This document shows, piece after piece, positions 8,847-21,709 of a stretch of DNA of 64,000 bases (its first letter is position 1; every line of letters begins with the position of its first letter). A program made the position numbers and the translations under genes. Origin of the DNA: Daphnia carinata (taxonomy: Eukaryota; Arthropoda; Branchiopoda; Diplostraca; Daphniidae). The stretch is from assembly GCF_022539665.2 (NCBI RefSeq), contig NC_081336.1, forward strand, positions 1,674,001 to 1,738,000, written 5' to 3'. The notes below the pieces were generated by a model. It was not told where the DNA came from. It saw nothing but the letters and a program-made list of their open reading frames with translations, and did not search any database.

Positions 8847-11264
8847 TCAAAATTCAGGATGGCTGAAAAGCTCATGGCGAATATTGACACATTTGCTCTG
8901 GTCTGCAATATCGGTTGTAACAATGCGGCAGAGCAAGTTAGATTTGCAGCGATTGGTACAGCCTTCTGCCACAACCTCATCTGCATTTTTGTGGTGATTC
9001 CTTCAATAGAAGGTTGAAATACAAACATTATATCAAAGCCTACTTGAACTTCTATTCTTTATACGGTCCATTGACATACTTGAAATAAAGTTGAAATAGA
9101 GCGTCATCCGTTAACATCCGCTGGAAAAGCATATCCATCGACAGTGGCGTCAAATCAGTAAGACCGTATTCTTGCTTTGCCTGATAGAGTTCTGACCAAA
9201 CAGGGGCTACTTCTGAACCTCGTTGATTAGCTTCAGTCAAGTTCATGATGAAAGTGCTGAAATCTAAAACAGACTTCAAAAAAAAAAAAAGGGGGGGGAG
9301 GATAAAGAAAATTAATAGATATTATCACATTTTTAATTATCGCTAGTTTTAGGAAAGATAAACAAACCCAGGTAGAACCAGGTCGTTGACCATCAACGGT
9401 GTAAGTACGGTATCCTGGGTTGAGTTTAGAATAAGTGGTAAGACTTGGCGCAATAAATGCAACATTGACAGGCCGAGTAACTTCAACGACGTCGTAGAAA
9501 ACTTTGTATTCGTCGTTGTGGGTGTGACCATAAAACTGAGCGGCTACCGTCGATTCAAATCTGTTGATAAGTTTTGCAAATTCACGGCTAAAGATAGTCC
9601 AGCAATCTTCGTTTCCCGGTGGGATATGGCTGAGTATATGAACCTACATATTACGAAGATGCTAATTTCTGATGCTAAAAAAATAAAAAAAACTTCATTT
9701 TAAGTTACTTTTTCGCCATTCAGTTCGGCTTCTTCCAGAACCTGACTAAGCCATAAAAGGCTCGAGGCTGGATCCTGTGATTTGTAGTAGGTCCAGTAGT
9801 TCAAAGTATAGCAATAGTTCATGTTCATCGAAACTATCCTAAGTCCAGGTTGGACAAGGGCAGTATAGAAGCCTCCATAACGGATTGTAGAAGAAACTTC
9901 AGCCGGAAGCCATCGTGCCCATTGTCGGTCAGCTTCATCGTACAGCCAACTGGTGCTGAGTTCGGGATCCGTAATCTCCGGTGGAGAAAACCTGTGACAG
10001 CGTGGCAAAAAACACGAAAAGTTATTGAGGAGTATCGTAGATGAAATTTGTTATCCGCTGAATTACGTGTTGACTGGATGGGACTCATGGTTTCCCAACG
10101 TTGGGTACACAGGTACGCCTGGGAAGTATTGCGTCATTAGAGTCATCAAACGATCAATGATATAGATGTTCTCTTCTTTGGCAGTTGACCAGACATCGTG
10201 AGGTGTCAAATCTCCTGTCCAGATAATATAGCCAACATCCTTGAAAAGAAGAAAACAATTTTAATTGGTGTTGCTTCTTGTCTGGTAATTGTTGGATTCC
10301 ATTAATTACCGGGTGTCTTGTGGCCATCTGAGAGACTGCATCTTCAATTAAATACCAGGGCATGTCACATGTTCGATAGTCTCCCCAGTATCCAGCTGCA
10401 TCGGTGGCATTAACGACTTGGCCGGACGTAGCACGACAGCACAGAGGATCTCCACACACGGCATTTGCTCCAGCAAGGTATTCCGGATCATAATGAATAT
10501 CGGACAAATGCAATACTTTAATGGTTGGTGAATCTGGCTGCAAACGAAATAGTAAATCTGTCAGCGTAATTCTTTTTCGATTCCTTGTCAGTTCAATATG
10601 TTTTTTAAAATAATTAATTTTATCGATGAGGTTGGGCTTAAGAAAAATTTAAGCATACCGGTGGCTGGCTTGGTTCATTTACAGGTGGTTTGGGGTTTGA
10701 GCTGGGTACAATGGTCCATTCTAATGGCTCTGGATCAGATAATGCGCACTCCTGTCCTTGTAGAAGCATTCCACAGATATTTCCAGGAATGACAACACCC
10801 GTGTCAAAGATATATCTGATAGTTGGCTGTTTTGAAATCGATTATAAAGTTTAATACGTTATTTGTGACATATCGTTTTGTAGTCATCGACTTACCAAAG
10901 CAATTGCAGTAAGTCCACCGCACACTTGATCAGGATTGGTAAATATATTTAACATTGCGCAGGTGTTGATGATGTAGTCGATAATTTGCTCGTCTGTGAC
11001 GGTGCCATTTTGAAGAAGGATCATTACATCTTCGACCACCGTGGCGCAAAGGGCGCAGGTGACGACGTTTTTACCGTCTTCGGTATAAAGCTCGGCATCA
11101 TCCAATTCTTCAGGTAGGGCAGGAGCCGGAGCACCTGAAAAAAAGGACAATAAAATTACAGTTAATTTTTACAATTGAACATAATTGAAATTTTAAAAAA
11201 TACCATCCAGTAGCGTAAAGCTACCCACTAGGGCAACGAAGAGTACGGGAAGCCACCGCATCAT
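8847..11264 (-). CDS. SMPD1-like: Acid sphingomyelinase (sphingomyelin phosphodiesterase)
   Basis: Nine exons, minus strand: 11264-11204, 11134-10896, 10826-10659, 10537-10310, 10239-10067, 9991-9709, 9643-9368, 9273-9080 and 9000-8847; all phases close, giving 591 residues (human SMPD1 is about 630). The enzyme cleaves sphingomyelin to ceramide and phosphocholine in lysosomes or outside the cell. Residues 1-20 form a signal peptide (MMRWLPVLFVALVGSF). A saposin-B domain follows at about 30-100 with its cysteines (CALCATVV, NTCAML, VCGG). The metallophosphoesterase motifs are intact: DIHYDP near 169, TGDLTPHD near 241, GNHES at 281, HIPPG at 390 and GHTH at 423. The Cys-rich C-terminus (EGCTNRCKSNLLC) is present. 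The exon 8 donor AA|GTATGT is placed by protein alignment; reading through it would give a false stop. Confidence 0.95.
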
Positions 11265-12504
11265 GTTTCGTGGATGAAACAGTACTGACAGACGTTCACG
11301 GATGACGCAGGTACGGCATAGGCAATGTATTATTGATGTCTCAAATATCAGTCAGGTAGATAACATTGTGTCTGAACTATTAGATGTTTATCCACGACTT
11401 GAGTACGAAACACAGCTTCTATCAGCCGGATGAAGATTAGGAAATGACATTTGATTGAGCTTACCTTAAGCTGCATGTTTTGACAGGTCTATCCTTTGTT
11501 TTCCATCACTTTAACCTAAACAACTTGTGTCGTAAAAAAACCCACCTTTCTCGTATTTTTTTTTTTTTTTCAAATGTTTTACTCGATAATGGCAAAACAA
11601 GGAAATGAAATTCTGGCGCGACATAAAACTTTTTCGACAGGAGACACTAAAAAAAACGATTAGATAACTGTAAATTTGTATCGGCATGCCGCCGATTGAT
11701 ACCGCACTAAACGTCAATCAATGACACTGGTGACTCACCGGTATGATTGATGTTCCAGTATCATTCAGTACAATCATACACTCTCCATTGACTGTTGTTT
11801 TTAGATGTCATTCTCCCTTTAACACTTGAAATAAATATCTGTTTACTTCTGTTTTGCGAAAAAGAATTAAATCGTATAACTGGTACGTTGGTACGTTTCG
11901 TTTTAATATTTAAAAAATAATAATAGCATTCCCCCCTTCCCTAATTTCTCAAGTTTGGGCGTACCGGTAAAAACCCCGAAATTCTGCAAGTCATTTGTAA
12001 AATGCAATTGAATTAACTTCCCCCGATCCCCTCTGCAAACACAGGTGGCTCTCCTCGGCGAGCCATTCACTTCCGACCCACCTGGATGGCAATTTCACAT
12101 TCTAGTTTTCAAAATGAAAGACACGCCTATAGACTGCAAGGCGTTAGACCCAGTGGTCAAGAACGCCATGAGCTCCCCGTTGCTGCTATTTCAGTTCTTT
12201 CTATGCCCATCATGCCCCGCTGACTTAATACAGAGCAGCCCCCCTTCCCTTGGATCACGTGTGACCAGACAAAAAGGATTTACTTAAAAAAAAAAATATA
12301 TATATATTATTTTCATTCTAGGTCAAAGATCACGACTGAAAGCGCTCTATTCTTTTTGATACTATTCTACTGACACCTATCACTAGAAATCGATGCAAAC
12401 GAAGGTAAATGGACACAGACAAAAATAGCTGGAAAATTCCAGGGTTAAACGCAGATGGTGTTAGACGATCCCCCAGCCCAATCCCTTTCAAAGGGAATAA
12501 AACA
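11265..12504. other. Intergenic
   Basis: The right-hand end may hold 3' UTR of the Kelch gene and the left end the sphingomyelinase promoter. The open frame at 12045-12287 has no family features and is not called. Nothing else supported. Confidence 0.5.
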
Positions 12505-15098
12505 TTATTCATAAGAGAGGAATGAAAAACAGCCCAAGCTGTGTCTAATACCAAAGTCAGTAATGAGACCTTCGTTAGAAGCTTGTTTCCAGAGGACCGA
12601 AAATGATTTGCTATCCAAGTCGAAACTTTCTACCTGATGCACCGATGGGAATCCAGCTGATTCACTGACTTCAGCTGTGGAAAATGTGAAAATACTCTGG
12701 AGACTTTCAACGTAGCAGCTGTTGAGCACATTGTTCCCAAACTCGCCGACGATACAAACCTCAAGCGATTCCGCATCCGGGTCGAAGTGGTAAAGAAGGT
12801 TGGAGTACACACCTGTCAACAAAGCAAAAACAGAGTGAACAAAACAGGTAGGTGTTAATTTTTTGGATGTTACTGCACTGTTGTTCTCGCATAAGTTTTA
12901 CTTGTTAAATATATCCCGCCATCTTTAACGGACATGGCCTGAGAAAATGTTGCATCCGCAGGTAACCTGACGTTTGCTAATGTATGCCACTCGTCCAATT
13001 GTTGATCATAGGTAAATATCTAAAATTATCGCGATTTTTGTAACAAAAATATTTAACTTTCAAATTAAATGGTGTAAGGTGCGACTTACTTGATGGCTAA
13101 AAACGTATACAATTCCTTTGTAACTACAACAAGCTGCTGAATAAAGAGGACTGGGTAAGGGAGAACAGCGTTTCCACGAACCTACAACAATTAACACATA
13201 TAATATTAAATATTGATTAAAAGACTATATGGACTCACATTTAAAAGTGTCATAACGATCGACAGAATCTAAAATAATTCTGTGTTTTCCATATCCTCCT
13301 ATCAGATAAATGAATTCTTCGTGAACGCATATCGAATGATGCCTTCTCGATGACAGCATTCTGCAGATAATGGACGTTTTACTACGAGCGATTAAAATAA
13401 AGAAAACATTTCCTACGATGTTTCAATGTTCCAAATGTTTTTGAAGCTATCCCATCGCCAGACAGAGTTTTGCCAATTGCTGTATCCGAACATGTATTCT
13501 CCACCAAAAATGTAGACATCTTTTCCTGTAAAGGATGCATGTCAGTATTATATGTGTAATCAAAAACATCTCAAGACATATTATACCTAGTGTACAAGCT
13601 TTATAACCAGAAGCTTCAACTGGTCCTTCGTGGACTTTGGAAAGTTGAACTAGGCTCTTGAAGCTTTTCGTTTTGAAACTAAACATTAAAAGGGAGGGTC
13701 CTTCAACTTGTTTCGATTTTTTCAAACTTGGCCCATCTACGAATTTAATAAAGAGAATTAGACGAAACATTCGGAAAGGCTAATAATTTAATTTTAATAA
13801 AGAACCTGGTGAATTTTCGGAACGTCGAACATGGCCCACGACGCATGGAACAAAAGGTGGAAGCCTCGGTGAAGTGGATAAAAGTTGGTCCACCAATTCG
13901 AAAATACCAGCTGGAATGCAATCACTCGTTTCCTCTTCTTTATCACCAACGATTAATTTTTCAGTTTTCTTAGAACAACACGGAGATCGGAAAATTTCAC
14001 GTAATCGGAATTTATCGTAGTCTGGGGTGGAAAGACAGGCCCTTTCTTCTTCAACATCTGTATCATTGTTCTTATTATCAACGTTTTGAATACTTTCGGT
14101 ACTGCATAATTTGCATCCCTCAACTTTCAAGTCTGCCCCTTTACCGTGGCAATGGCACGTACACGGCTTGCGCCTTGCATCTGTGTGGAGTTTCAGATGC
14201 ACAGTGGACACAAGTTTTGATAGCAGTTTTGATTCTTGGACAAAAGGAAGCAAGGAGATTGTTTTAAAATCGTCTTCCTTCACTACTTTGAATCGAGTAC
14301 AAGCGAATAATTGGAACACCTTGTCGTCAGGAACGATGTCACTTTGGTCGGTAATCCAGCGATCAATTAACTGAAGTATCTGGATTTCGTCATCACAGTT
14401 GAGATTTGGATGTCCGACGATTTTCAGAAGCAATTCCACATGTAGTTGACTGAGTAATTCTCTTGATTCAACAATATTGTTGAAGTGGTACAATAGGTAG
14501 GAGAAAGATTGCTTTGAAAGTTCTGGTACTCCAATCATGTCACCAAGAGCAAAGAACTGCAGGGCATTTCTTTCATTTAAAGTATGCAGCAGAAATCGGA
14601 CACACATTTTTTGAACTTCGAGAAACTGAAAAGAAATCAAAATGATAACTATGTGAGAATTCTCACTGAGGTTCCACAACATTAGAAAAATACCTGCAAC
14701 ATTGATGCTGTTTCAAGAAGACTCAGCATCATTTTCTCATTTTCAAGCTCCAAAGGATAGCCATAGGATAGATCTACAAGTATTCGAAGCATAAAACCAT
14801 CTACATCCTGAATAAGGTAAGCAAACAGTAAAAACAACTACCAGAAAAACATGATGTTTTTCAAATGAGATACCTGGATAGTTATCAACTGTTTATCCTT
14901 TTCTTCAAAACTTGAGTTGAACATAGCACTAAAGTATGAACTTGCTTTAGCTAAGACAGCCCGATGACAAGAGATTCTTTCTCCATCACAAAGCAAGACT
15001 ACATCTGGTGCAGTATCAGTGACTTTCTTTGAAATACTGAGCGCGGTTTCACTTGAAGAAACATCATTTTCATTTGAATATGTTTGTCTGTCAGCCAT
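12505..15098 (-). CDS. BTB-BACK-Kelch protein with Cys/His-rich insert
   Basis: Nine exons: 15098-14874, 14807-14694, 14625-13806, 13736-13587, 13525-13417, 13381-13239, 13181-13090, 13019-12902 and 12812-12505; 692 residues with all phases consistent. The BTB domain is at about 30-125 (APDVVLLCDGERISCHRAVL, SSYFSAMF). BACK follows at about 130-250, and after an unusual linker come degenerate Kelch blades at 385-690 (KDVYIFGGEYMF, EFIYLIGGYGKH, GGIYLTS). Such proteins usually act as substrate adaptors of Cullin-3 ubiquitin ligases; the target is unknown. The linker at about 266-295 has a Cys/His cluster (CTCHCHGKG then CKLC) that could bind metal, and CCSKK follows later. Which Kelch-like family member this is cannot be told from the sequence alone. 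Confidence 0.88.
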
Positions 15099-15989
15099 GC
15101 TGTATTCACGGTTTTAGCGGAGTGCTAAGCCTAGCAATTTGAAAAAAAAAAAAAACATCCAGAAGTCATACCAAGGTTGAAATGTTTGTGTTCTATGGCT
15201 TTCAAGCTTGGCTGTGACTTTTTTGTATTATATAAGATAAAGAAAACCGCCGTCACATGACGCGCTTATTAAATACTGGCAGATAAACCACTTCGAATTC
15301 ATAACAGGAAACCACGAGCAGTGATTTTGAATGCAACAGCAGACTACAAATCCAGCGTCACCATGACAACCCATTCTACGAAATTCGAAAACAAATAGTT
15401 CAAAACACCAGCTGCTTTTGTGTCGTTCCAGTTACCAATTTGAGAACATTAAGCTGCAACAACATTGGCTAGGAAATTTCGCCAATGTTTGCTTTTCCCT
15501 TTTCTACGAACAACCAAATGCTGTATATAGCCAGCAAAAGGTTACCGCGTAACAGGGTTAAGTGAGTGGCTGACATAAATTCAATCCGCTTCATGGCACT
15601 TAATATTTATTGTGTGTATTTTCATAGCTTACTTAATAGAAAAAAGCAAATTATATTATACTGGAAACAAAGGGAAATTTACAAGAATCTGATGATTTGC
15701 TGATGATGATGAGTGAGGATTTCTTTTCAAATAAAAAAGAATTGAATTATTGTTAGACGCCGTGTGATGATAACTTAAAGGAACTGGATCGCTTTGATTT
15801 TTTCCGAAAAAAAAAAATCTTTTTTCTCATTTAGATAAAAATGTTTTTCAAATGGCGTTGTCTGGTTTTCTGCTAGCCAACAATAATTTCATTTGCCAAA
15901 TTCTTTGGTTTCATCGAAACTCGTGAAATAAACGCTGCGACCAGAAGCACGCGTATCGGACTTGATCTATCGAGATCGTATTATCAAGT
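15099..15989. other. Intergenic, Kelch-gene 5' side and isthmin-like 3' UTR
   Basis: AT-rich with no ORF. An AATAAA on the minus strand (TTTATT at 15606-15611) is a plausible 3' end for the isthmin-like gene. A short GATGAT repeat lies near 15697-15715. Confidence 0.5.
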
Positions 15990-18900
15990 TCAATAATTGG
16001 TGGCCAGCAGTACTTGGCGTTGATATTCTTCATCGCTAGGATTAACTGAACAGTTTAACCTGTTATCAGGTGGTCTCTGTAAATGATACCTGACTTTTTA
16101 AAAAAACATTCAAAATTAATTATAACACCCCCGTATAATAAAAATTGCTAAAGAAATTTACCTGGAGAAATCGCCTTTACAGGCGAGCCAGGGTAGTCGC
16201 TCCGTGACGCGACTGAGGTGAACCGAAGCTTCAGGTGAGACGAGTGCCGGTGTTCCAGCTGCCCATCCTCGCGTGAGCAACCTCCTGCGGTCGTCGTAGC
16301 AGCACTGCTGAGACGAAAGGGTCATTTTGGGAACGACCGACAAGCTTCGGATACAGTAGGCGGCTCCCGGCCGGTAGATGTCGACGCGTTCGCTCTGTAG
16401 GCTAATCTCCCGCCACCGATAGTGATGCCGGTTGAGCGGATCCCACACTCGATCATTGTAGACTAATCCTAAAATCCCAAACAGCGAAAACAAAACAACA
16501 ATATCAGCGGGTGGATGAGATTATGTTATTTATGTTAAGAACATGCTAATGGAATTCGAGGATGAGCTCATCTTATTTGTGTCTGTTTTAGTAATATGCA
16601 TAAATATTGTTTTCATACCTGTGGGGTAGGTGCACGGGCAAGGGGGTAGAGCCACAAAGAGAGACGGTATTTCTTGGCTGGTTTCACATCGTTGCCATAG
16701 ACTACAAGTGTCTGATTCTAAAAAAACGAACGAAAGAAATTAATGTTTTTTTCGTTCTTCGCTTTATTTAATGGGAATCAATATGAATCTTCCGTTGCGC
16801 TCTCCGAGGGGAGGCAAACTGAAAAAAAAAAGAATACGGGTTAGAAATGATGGATCCATGGTGCGTTACCTTGACAACCGGATGTAGTCAATTCATTTTC
16901 GGCGGTAACGTTGGCCTGACGGCACTCGACATTCTGCAGCTGGCACAGAGCAGATTCCTCGTCCGACTGCTTTTTGTCGTTCTAGAAACGTTGGAGATGA
17001 TTACAAATTTTCTTCAGAGACTTTGCTCGGATAACAAATAACTGTGTGCCCTGTACCTTGAGACAAAGAGTGCAGCGAAGCCAGCGAGCCCATTGTTGCG
17101 TTTCGTCGCTCGAAAGGCTGTTGAGCATCGGTGGTATTCCGTCATCGTGTAAAAGGAGAGGCATTAGTCGATTGCTAGGCGACGCTTGCATGGGTTTGTA
17201 TCGTCGGTCTACGACCGACGCCGTGACGTCGTCGACTGCATCCATTGTGTTCTTCTCATCAACGTGCTGTTGATGGACCTTCTTCTTTTTTCGTTTCGTT
17301 TTCTTTTTCTTTTTCTTGTTATTATTATTCACCCTCCTGCTGTAGGCCTGACTGCTGCTAGATGGACGGTGAGTCACCATCATTTCCGCTCCGGAAATGG
17401 CAGCAGCCGTCACAGCGGGAGTCGATCGAGACGTCGTCGTTGACGTCGGGGCAAGGGGAGCAGAGTCGAGTGAAAGCGGCAGGAAGAGGTGGATGAAACC
17501 AGATGAACCGGAGCCACTACTCGTAATGGCGTTTGTTCGATTCCAACCCATTCCGCCATTTTTCTTCTTTTTCTGATGTTTCCGTCTCGGTGCGGCAAAA
17601 TGAACTTCGAATTTCAACACGACCGGTTGATATTCGTTCTCTGACCAGTCCGGTTGTCCGTCTTCGACCACCACGGTCGGTCCAGCAACATCATCAGTAT
17701 GTCTCCTTCGACCGCCATGTCGATGAGCTGCAAGTCCTTGGCGCTGTAAATATTTTTCAAAAAGAATAACAAAGAAAAACAAAAATGAATAAATGATGAA
17801 TGGATGAAGGACGGTTAAAGACGGAGCCTTAAAGCCAAAAAAGACCATAGGGTGCTTTTCGCTTGCCGGTACATTTTTTTTTAGGATAATATCCATGGGC
17901 CGTCCAGGCTTTCGCTGGCGCGAGCCGATGGAATGCGACCTTTCTGTGTCAATAATATGCCTTTTTCTTTTCCTTGCGGAACCCGAAGAAATATAATTTT
18001 TTTTTAAAGCCGAGAAATATACCCCTGCTGTTTTTGGGACCCCCACTTTTTTCCACTGTTGGCCGATTCCCTTTTTTTTACGACCCCCTCCGCGCCGTGT
18101 TTGACGTTCCATGAAGAGAAATTTGTCCATCACGTCTTGGAAGGAGGAGCCCTCAAACATGGGACACAAAAGATGGGTGAGGCAAAGATATTGGATTTTT
18201 TCTTGGGGTTGCATTTTATATTGGTATTCCAACGAAAGAAGAGTAGTGCATAGAGGGCTAAACAGTAGGGAGCCTTGTGTGTCGGAGAACCTTACAAGAG
18301 GGGGGAAAGAAAAGGGCGGGGGAGTTTTCCTTCAAAAGAAAAAGGAGGGATGAAATGTTGAAGAAGAGAGAAAAATATTCGTATTCTATAAATGTCTATA
18401 CAGATTTATTTGATAAGACATAATAAATAGAGAGATAAGGAGGAAAGACGGTCGGTTTTGAAGGGACGTAATGAAATTTGAAACCGAGTATTTCTTAAGA
18501 GTTGGACGAGGGTTTCTTTTGGTGTTTTGAAAGAAGAATGATGAAGGCAACGGTGTCATCTGGTATGTCACACAGCGAATATTATATCAAAAGAATCTGA
18601 TGGGACATCACAACAGTCCCAATGACACGTGATGTGGGGCGGATGAGAAATCCAAACCCGCTTCTGCAGCTGTGAAATGTCACACATCTTCAGACGCTCA
18701 GATTTTCTTTTATAATTCAACGTGGGATCGTAAAAAAAGAAAAGGGTGGATGCCCACCCAGCTGGCACCTTTTATATACGCACACACACTCTGTGTGTAT
18801 ATGAAGGGAGAGTGTCATTGTTGTGACAGGGCAATTCAAAACTTTTTCTCTCTTCCACGCATTTTGTTGGAAGCGGTAGATCCCGTTTTTTCTGACGGTT

Positions 18901-20194
18901 CCAGTCCATTTAACGACTAATAAATGGGAATAGTGCTGTGCGCACCGGTAAAGGAAAAAAAAAGTCTTCTATGTATACAAACGATATACCCTTTTTTTCT
19001 GAAGCAAATGGCCACCCAGAACGATAGGTAGGACTTAAAAATCAACAACATTTTGTCACATTTTTTTTATTTGGTACCTGGTAAAATAAAATGTGGAATG
19101 TCTGGGTCTAATGGACGACATTGGAAGAAAAAAAAAAGGAATTTCTATTTGAAAAAATAAATCGGAAACGACTTGAAGAAAGGTCAGCTGGAATTGTTTT
19201 GTTGTTGTTTCTGAAGCTCATTCGTCGTATAATCATCATCATAAATAAATAAGTATAAAATAGGCAGCGCAACAGAGAGGGAGGAGAAGAAAATGAGGAG
19301 GGGAACGAAGCTCTTTCTCGGTTCTCACATATAAATAAATAGGCAACGCCACAAGAAGAAGAAGGCGGAAGACTCGTCGTAACTAATTGGTTCGCGGTTG
19401 TGGGAGAGAAAAGGAAATGAAGGCCCTCGGGATAGGTATAGAACAAGACAAACGAAGAGGAATACAATCAAAAATACACACACAAATTCTTAGACAAGTC
19501 TCTCGTGGCGGCCTCTCACCACCATTTTAGCGGAGGCATTCGAAAGGCTATGTATTCTAATGAGAATCGAGAGTCTATATAATCCCTTCTCACACATCAG
19601 CAGATAGAATGGAGAAAGGTTTCTTTTTCGTTTTCCATGAGCTATTAACACGTGGTTGTGAGAGCAACATAAGGGATTGTTTTGTAGCTTTTTTTCCCGT
19701 CCGCCCCCCTGACGTGGTTTATTACGCCGCGCGTTCGAAAAATCATTTTCCCCCTACTACTACATAAAACTATAAAAATATCAAGTTGTTTTTTTCTTCC
19801 CTTTTTTTTCCTATATTTTAAATATTAAAAAGGAGAAAAACCGACCAGCGGTTTTCTCTAACAAATTTCATCGCTTTTTGCCTTCTGACTTGGCCGGACT
19901 ATTTATGGATTATTTAAAGAAATATTTCGAACGAAAAAGAAAAGAGGAAAACTCTTTCGAAACAGATTTTGCTTGCTTTGCTTTTTCGTAATGAGCACGC
20001 GATCATTCGTCTGCAACTCCACAGACACACGAATGAATAAACAATCAACAAGCAATTAAGACACTGTCGAGATTTCAAATGAATATCATCTATCCAATTA
20101 GGTTTATTCTTACCTTCAATTTACGTCTTTCCTCTGATAAATGGCGGCACTGATGAACGGCAATCAACAACGACAGGCAAATCAACCAACGCAT
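15990..20194 (-). CDS. Isthmin-like secreted AMOP-domain protein
   Basis: Six exons: 20194-20114, 17743-17057, 16981-16870, 16717-16619, 16468-16162 and 16059-15990; 451 residues with closing phases. Exon 1 is a signal peptide (MRWLICLSLLIAVHQCRHL) separated by a 2.4-kb intron. The C-terminal half is an AMOP domain like that of vertebrate isthmins, which are secreted signalling proteins. It shows SDTCSLWQRC, LPPCPCTYPT, RVDIYRPGAAYCIRS, QQCCYDDRRRLLTRG and LPWLACKGDFSR, and a tail PSDEEYQRQV matching the isthmin C-terminus. Before it lie a long basic, low-complexity region (a Lys/Arg run near residue 150-165) and a small Cys region (WLRCTLCLK, ALCQLQNVECR). A canonical thrombospondin type-1 repeat, normally next to AMOP in isthmins, is not seen. 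Confidence 0.85.
17744..20113 (-). other. Large first intron of the isthmin-like gene
   Basis: A 2.4-kb intron in a window where most introns are under 250 bases. It is rich in poly-A/T and G/A stretches, with TATATACGCACACACAC near 18771-18790. I saw no exon in it with a thrombospondin-type motif, but a short one could be missed. Confidence 0.6.
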
Positions 20195-21009
20195 CTTGTC
20201 AATTGTTTGTTTTCCTGTTTTCTTTTTTTCTTTTGCTCATGCACACACATGTAAACGAAAACTGCTTGTTTGACTTAACGGAAGTTTGCGTTCCTGGGAA
20301 TCGTTTTTTTTCTTTTTTTCCCTTCACCGGATGAACAACATGTCGTCCTTGGTAGTCCGGAGGACAGACCAAGACTACCTCAGCCTCCCTTCACTGCACC
20401 GGGGTCAGCCCTGGCGCCTTTTCATGTTTCCATCCTTGGCCGCTAGAGGCGCGCAAAATTGTGAACTTGGCGCCCCAATGGGGGTCGAATTACGCTCAAC
20501 AAGGAGCCCGCGCGCGCGCGAGTTATGTCTTCGATATACGACCAACGAACCATGAAAAAAAGTTTAAAAAAGGGAAAAGAAAATGTTATAAAAACTGTGA
20601 AAAAAACCTTTCCCCCCACTGGTTTCACCTTTCAAGATTTTTTTCATTTTCAAATTAAAAAATATTTTGACCTGTAATCTATACACTTTTTCTTCTTTTT
20701 TTTTTTACTACACAAAAGATGGGGCTTGGTTTTTCTGCCGTTATTATTTATTATAAAGTAACAATCAAAACTGCCTTACCACAAAAAAAAAGAAGATCAC
20801 ACACTAACACCCGAGAGACTGTAAAGAGTCATGAAAAGCGATATCTGCATATATACGGTAGGCTAACCCTAAATCTGTACGACTTATATTAGTATTAGTA
20901 ATCGTAATAATAGTAGTAGAATAAAGAGTGAGAGTAAAGTTGTACAAAATGTTCACTGTAATTTCGGTAGATTCGGTAGGTGCTGACAGGAGAACTTTTT
21001 TTGGTTGTG
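20195..21009. other. Intergenic, isthmin-like promoter side and CHP1 3' UTR
   Basis: A GC-rich patch at about 20335-20525 (including a CGCGCGCGCG run at 20510-20520) contrasts with AT-rich flanks. CHP1 has an AATAAA on the minus strand at 20747-20752. Confidence 0.5.
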
Positions 21010-21709
21010 TTAATTCAAAAAGCGGATGGACATTTTTTGCTCCACATCAGTCCTCTCCAAAGCGGCGCAGAACTCTTGGAATGAAATCATTTGGTCACCA
21101 TCCTTGTCAGCCTCTACAATAGTTCTTTCCGCGATGCTAACCAGCTGTTCCTCACTGATTTAAAAATAGATTGTTATCGTGAATAGCCGAAGGTTGCAAA
21201 TACATGATTAAAGCTTTTTACCTAATGTTGTCGCCAACCATCATTTGAAGAACACCGAGCAACTCGTCCTTGGAAATCTGCTCGTCGTTGTCCGTGTCGT
21301 ACATTTTGAAGGCAAATCTGAGCTTGCCTTCCCTAGAGTTCAGTTTATTTTCCTTATCTTTCTTCACCGGTCGAAAGTGGGCCAACACCTTCATGAACTG
21401 CCTGAAGTTTAGCTGGTCTTCTGAACCAGACTCGCAGAAGAAGGCATTGACAATGCGGTCCCCTGATAAAAAAAAATGACTACAGTCTGAACAAGCTCAC
21501 AATATGTAAATCTTTACTGTACCTAAAGGATTGATGGCTAACTCTGGGATACGGTGGAAGTCTTCCCTGCAAAGGAATCCATTGTCACCTTTGTCAAGGC
21601 TGGTGAATCGGCTGTAGAGGCGTTCAATTTGGTTGGGAGTGAACCCAGTTTCTTGCTGGATGGTTGCAATTTCATCTTCTCTCAGCAAAAGCGACGAATG
21701 GTTCCCCAT
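21010..21709 (-). CDS. CHP1: Calcineurin B homologous protein (CHP1-type EF-hand protein)
   Basis: Three exons: 21709-21523, 21462-21222 and 21154-21010; 190 residues (human CHP1 is 195). The start MGNHSSLLLREDE has the N-myristoylation Gly2. The sequence follows CHP1 throughout: ETGFTPNQIERLYSRF, EDFHRIPELAINPLGDR, NFRQFMKVLAHFRP, EF-hand 3 DTDNDEQISKDE, EF-hand 4 DKDGDQMISFQEF, and the end DVEQKMSIRF. The first two EF-hands lack the full set of acidic ligands, as in the family. CHP1 binds Na+/H+ exchangers as an obligate cofactor and supports GPAT4 in lipid synthesis. It is head-to-head with TM2D2, 432 bases apart. Confidence 0.96.

Noticed and set aside
9280..9300. A12-G8 homopolymer run as a special motif
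   Set aside because: On the minus strand it is simply the polypyrimidine tract before the acceptor of sphingomyelinase exon 8.
12045..12287. 80-codon open frame in the intergenic region
   Set aside because: No family features, no neighbours in frame, and sits in a spacer of average composition.
17282..17340. Possible gene on the plus strand opposite the isthmin-like exon 2
   Set aside because: Open frames there are shadows of the minus-strand exon, whose frame joins in phase with the signal peptide and AMOP exons.
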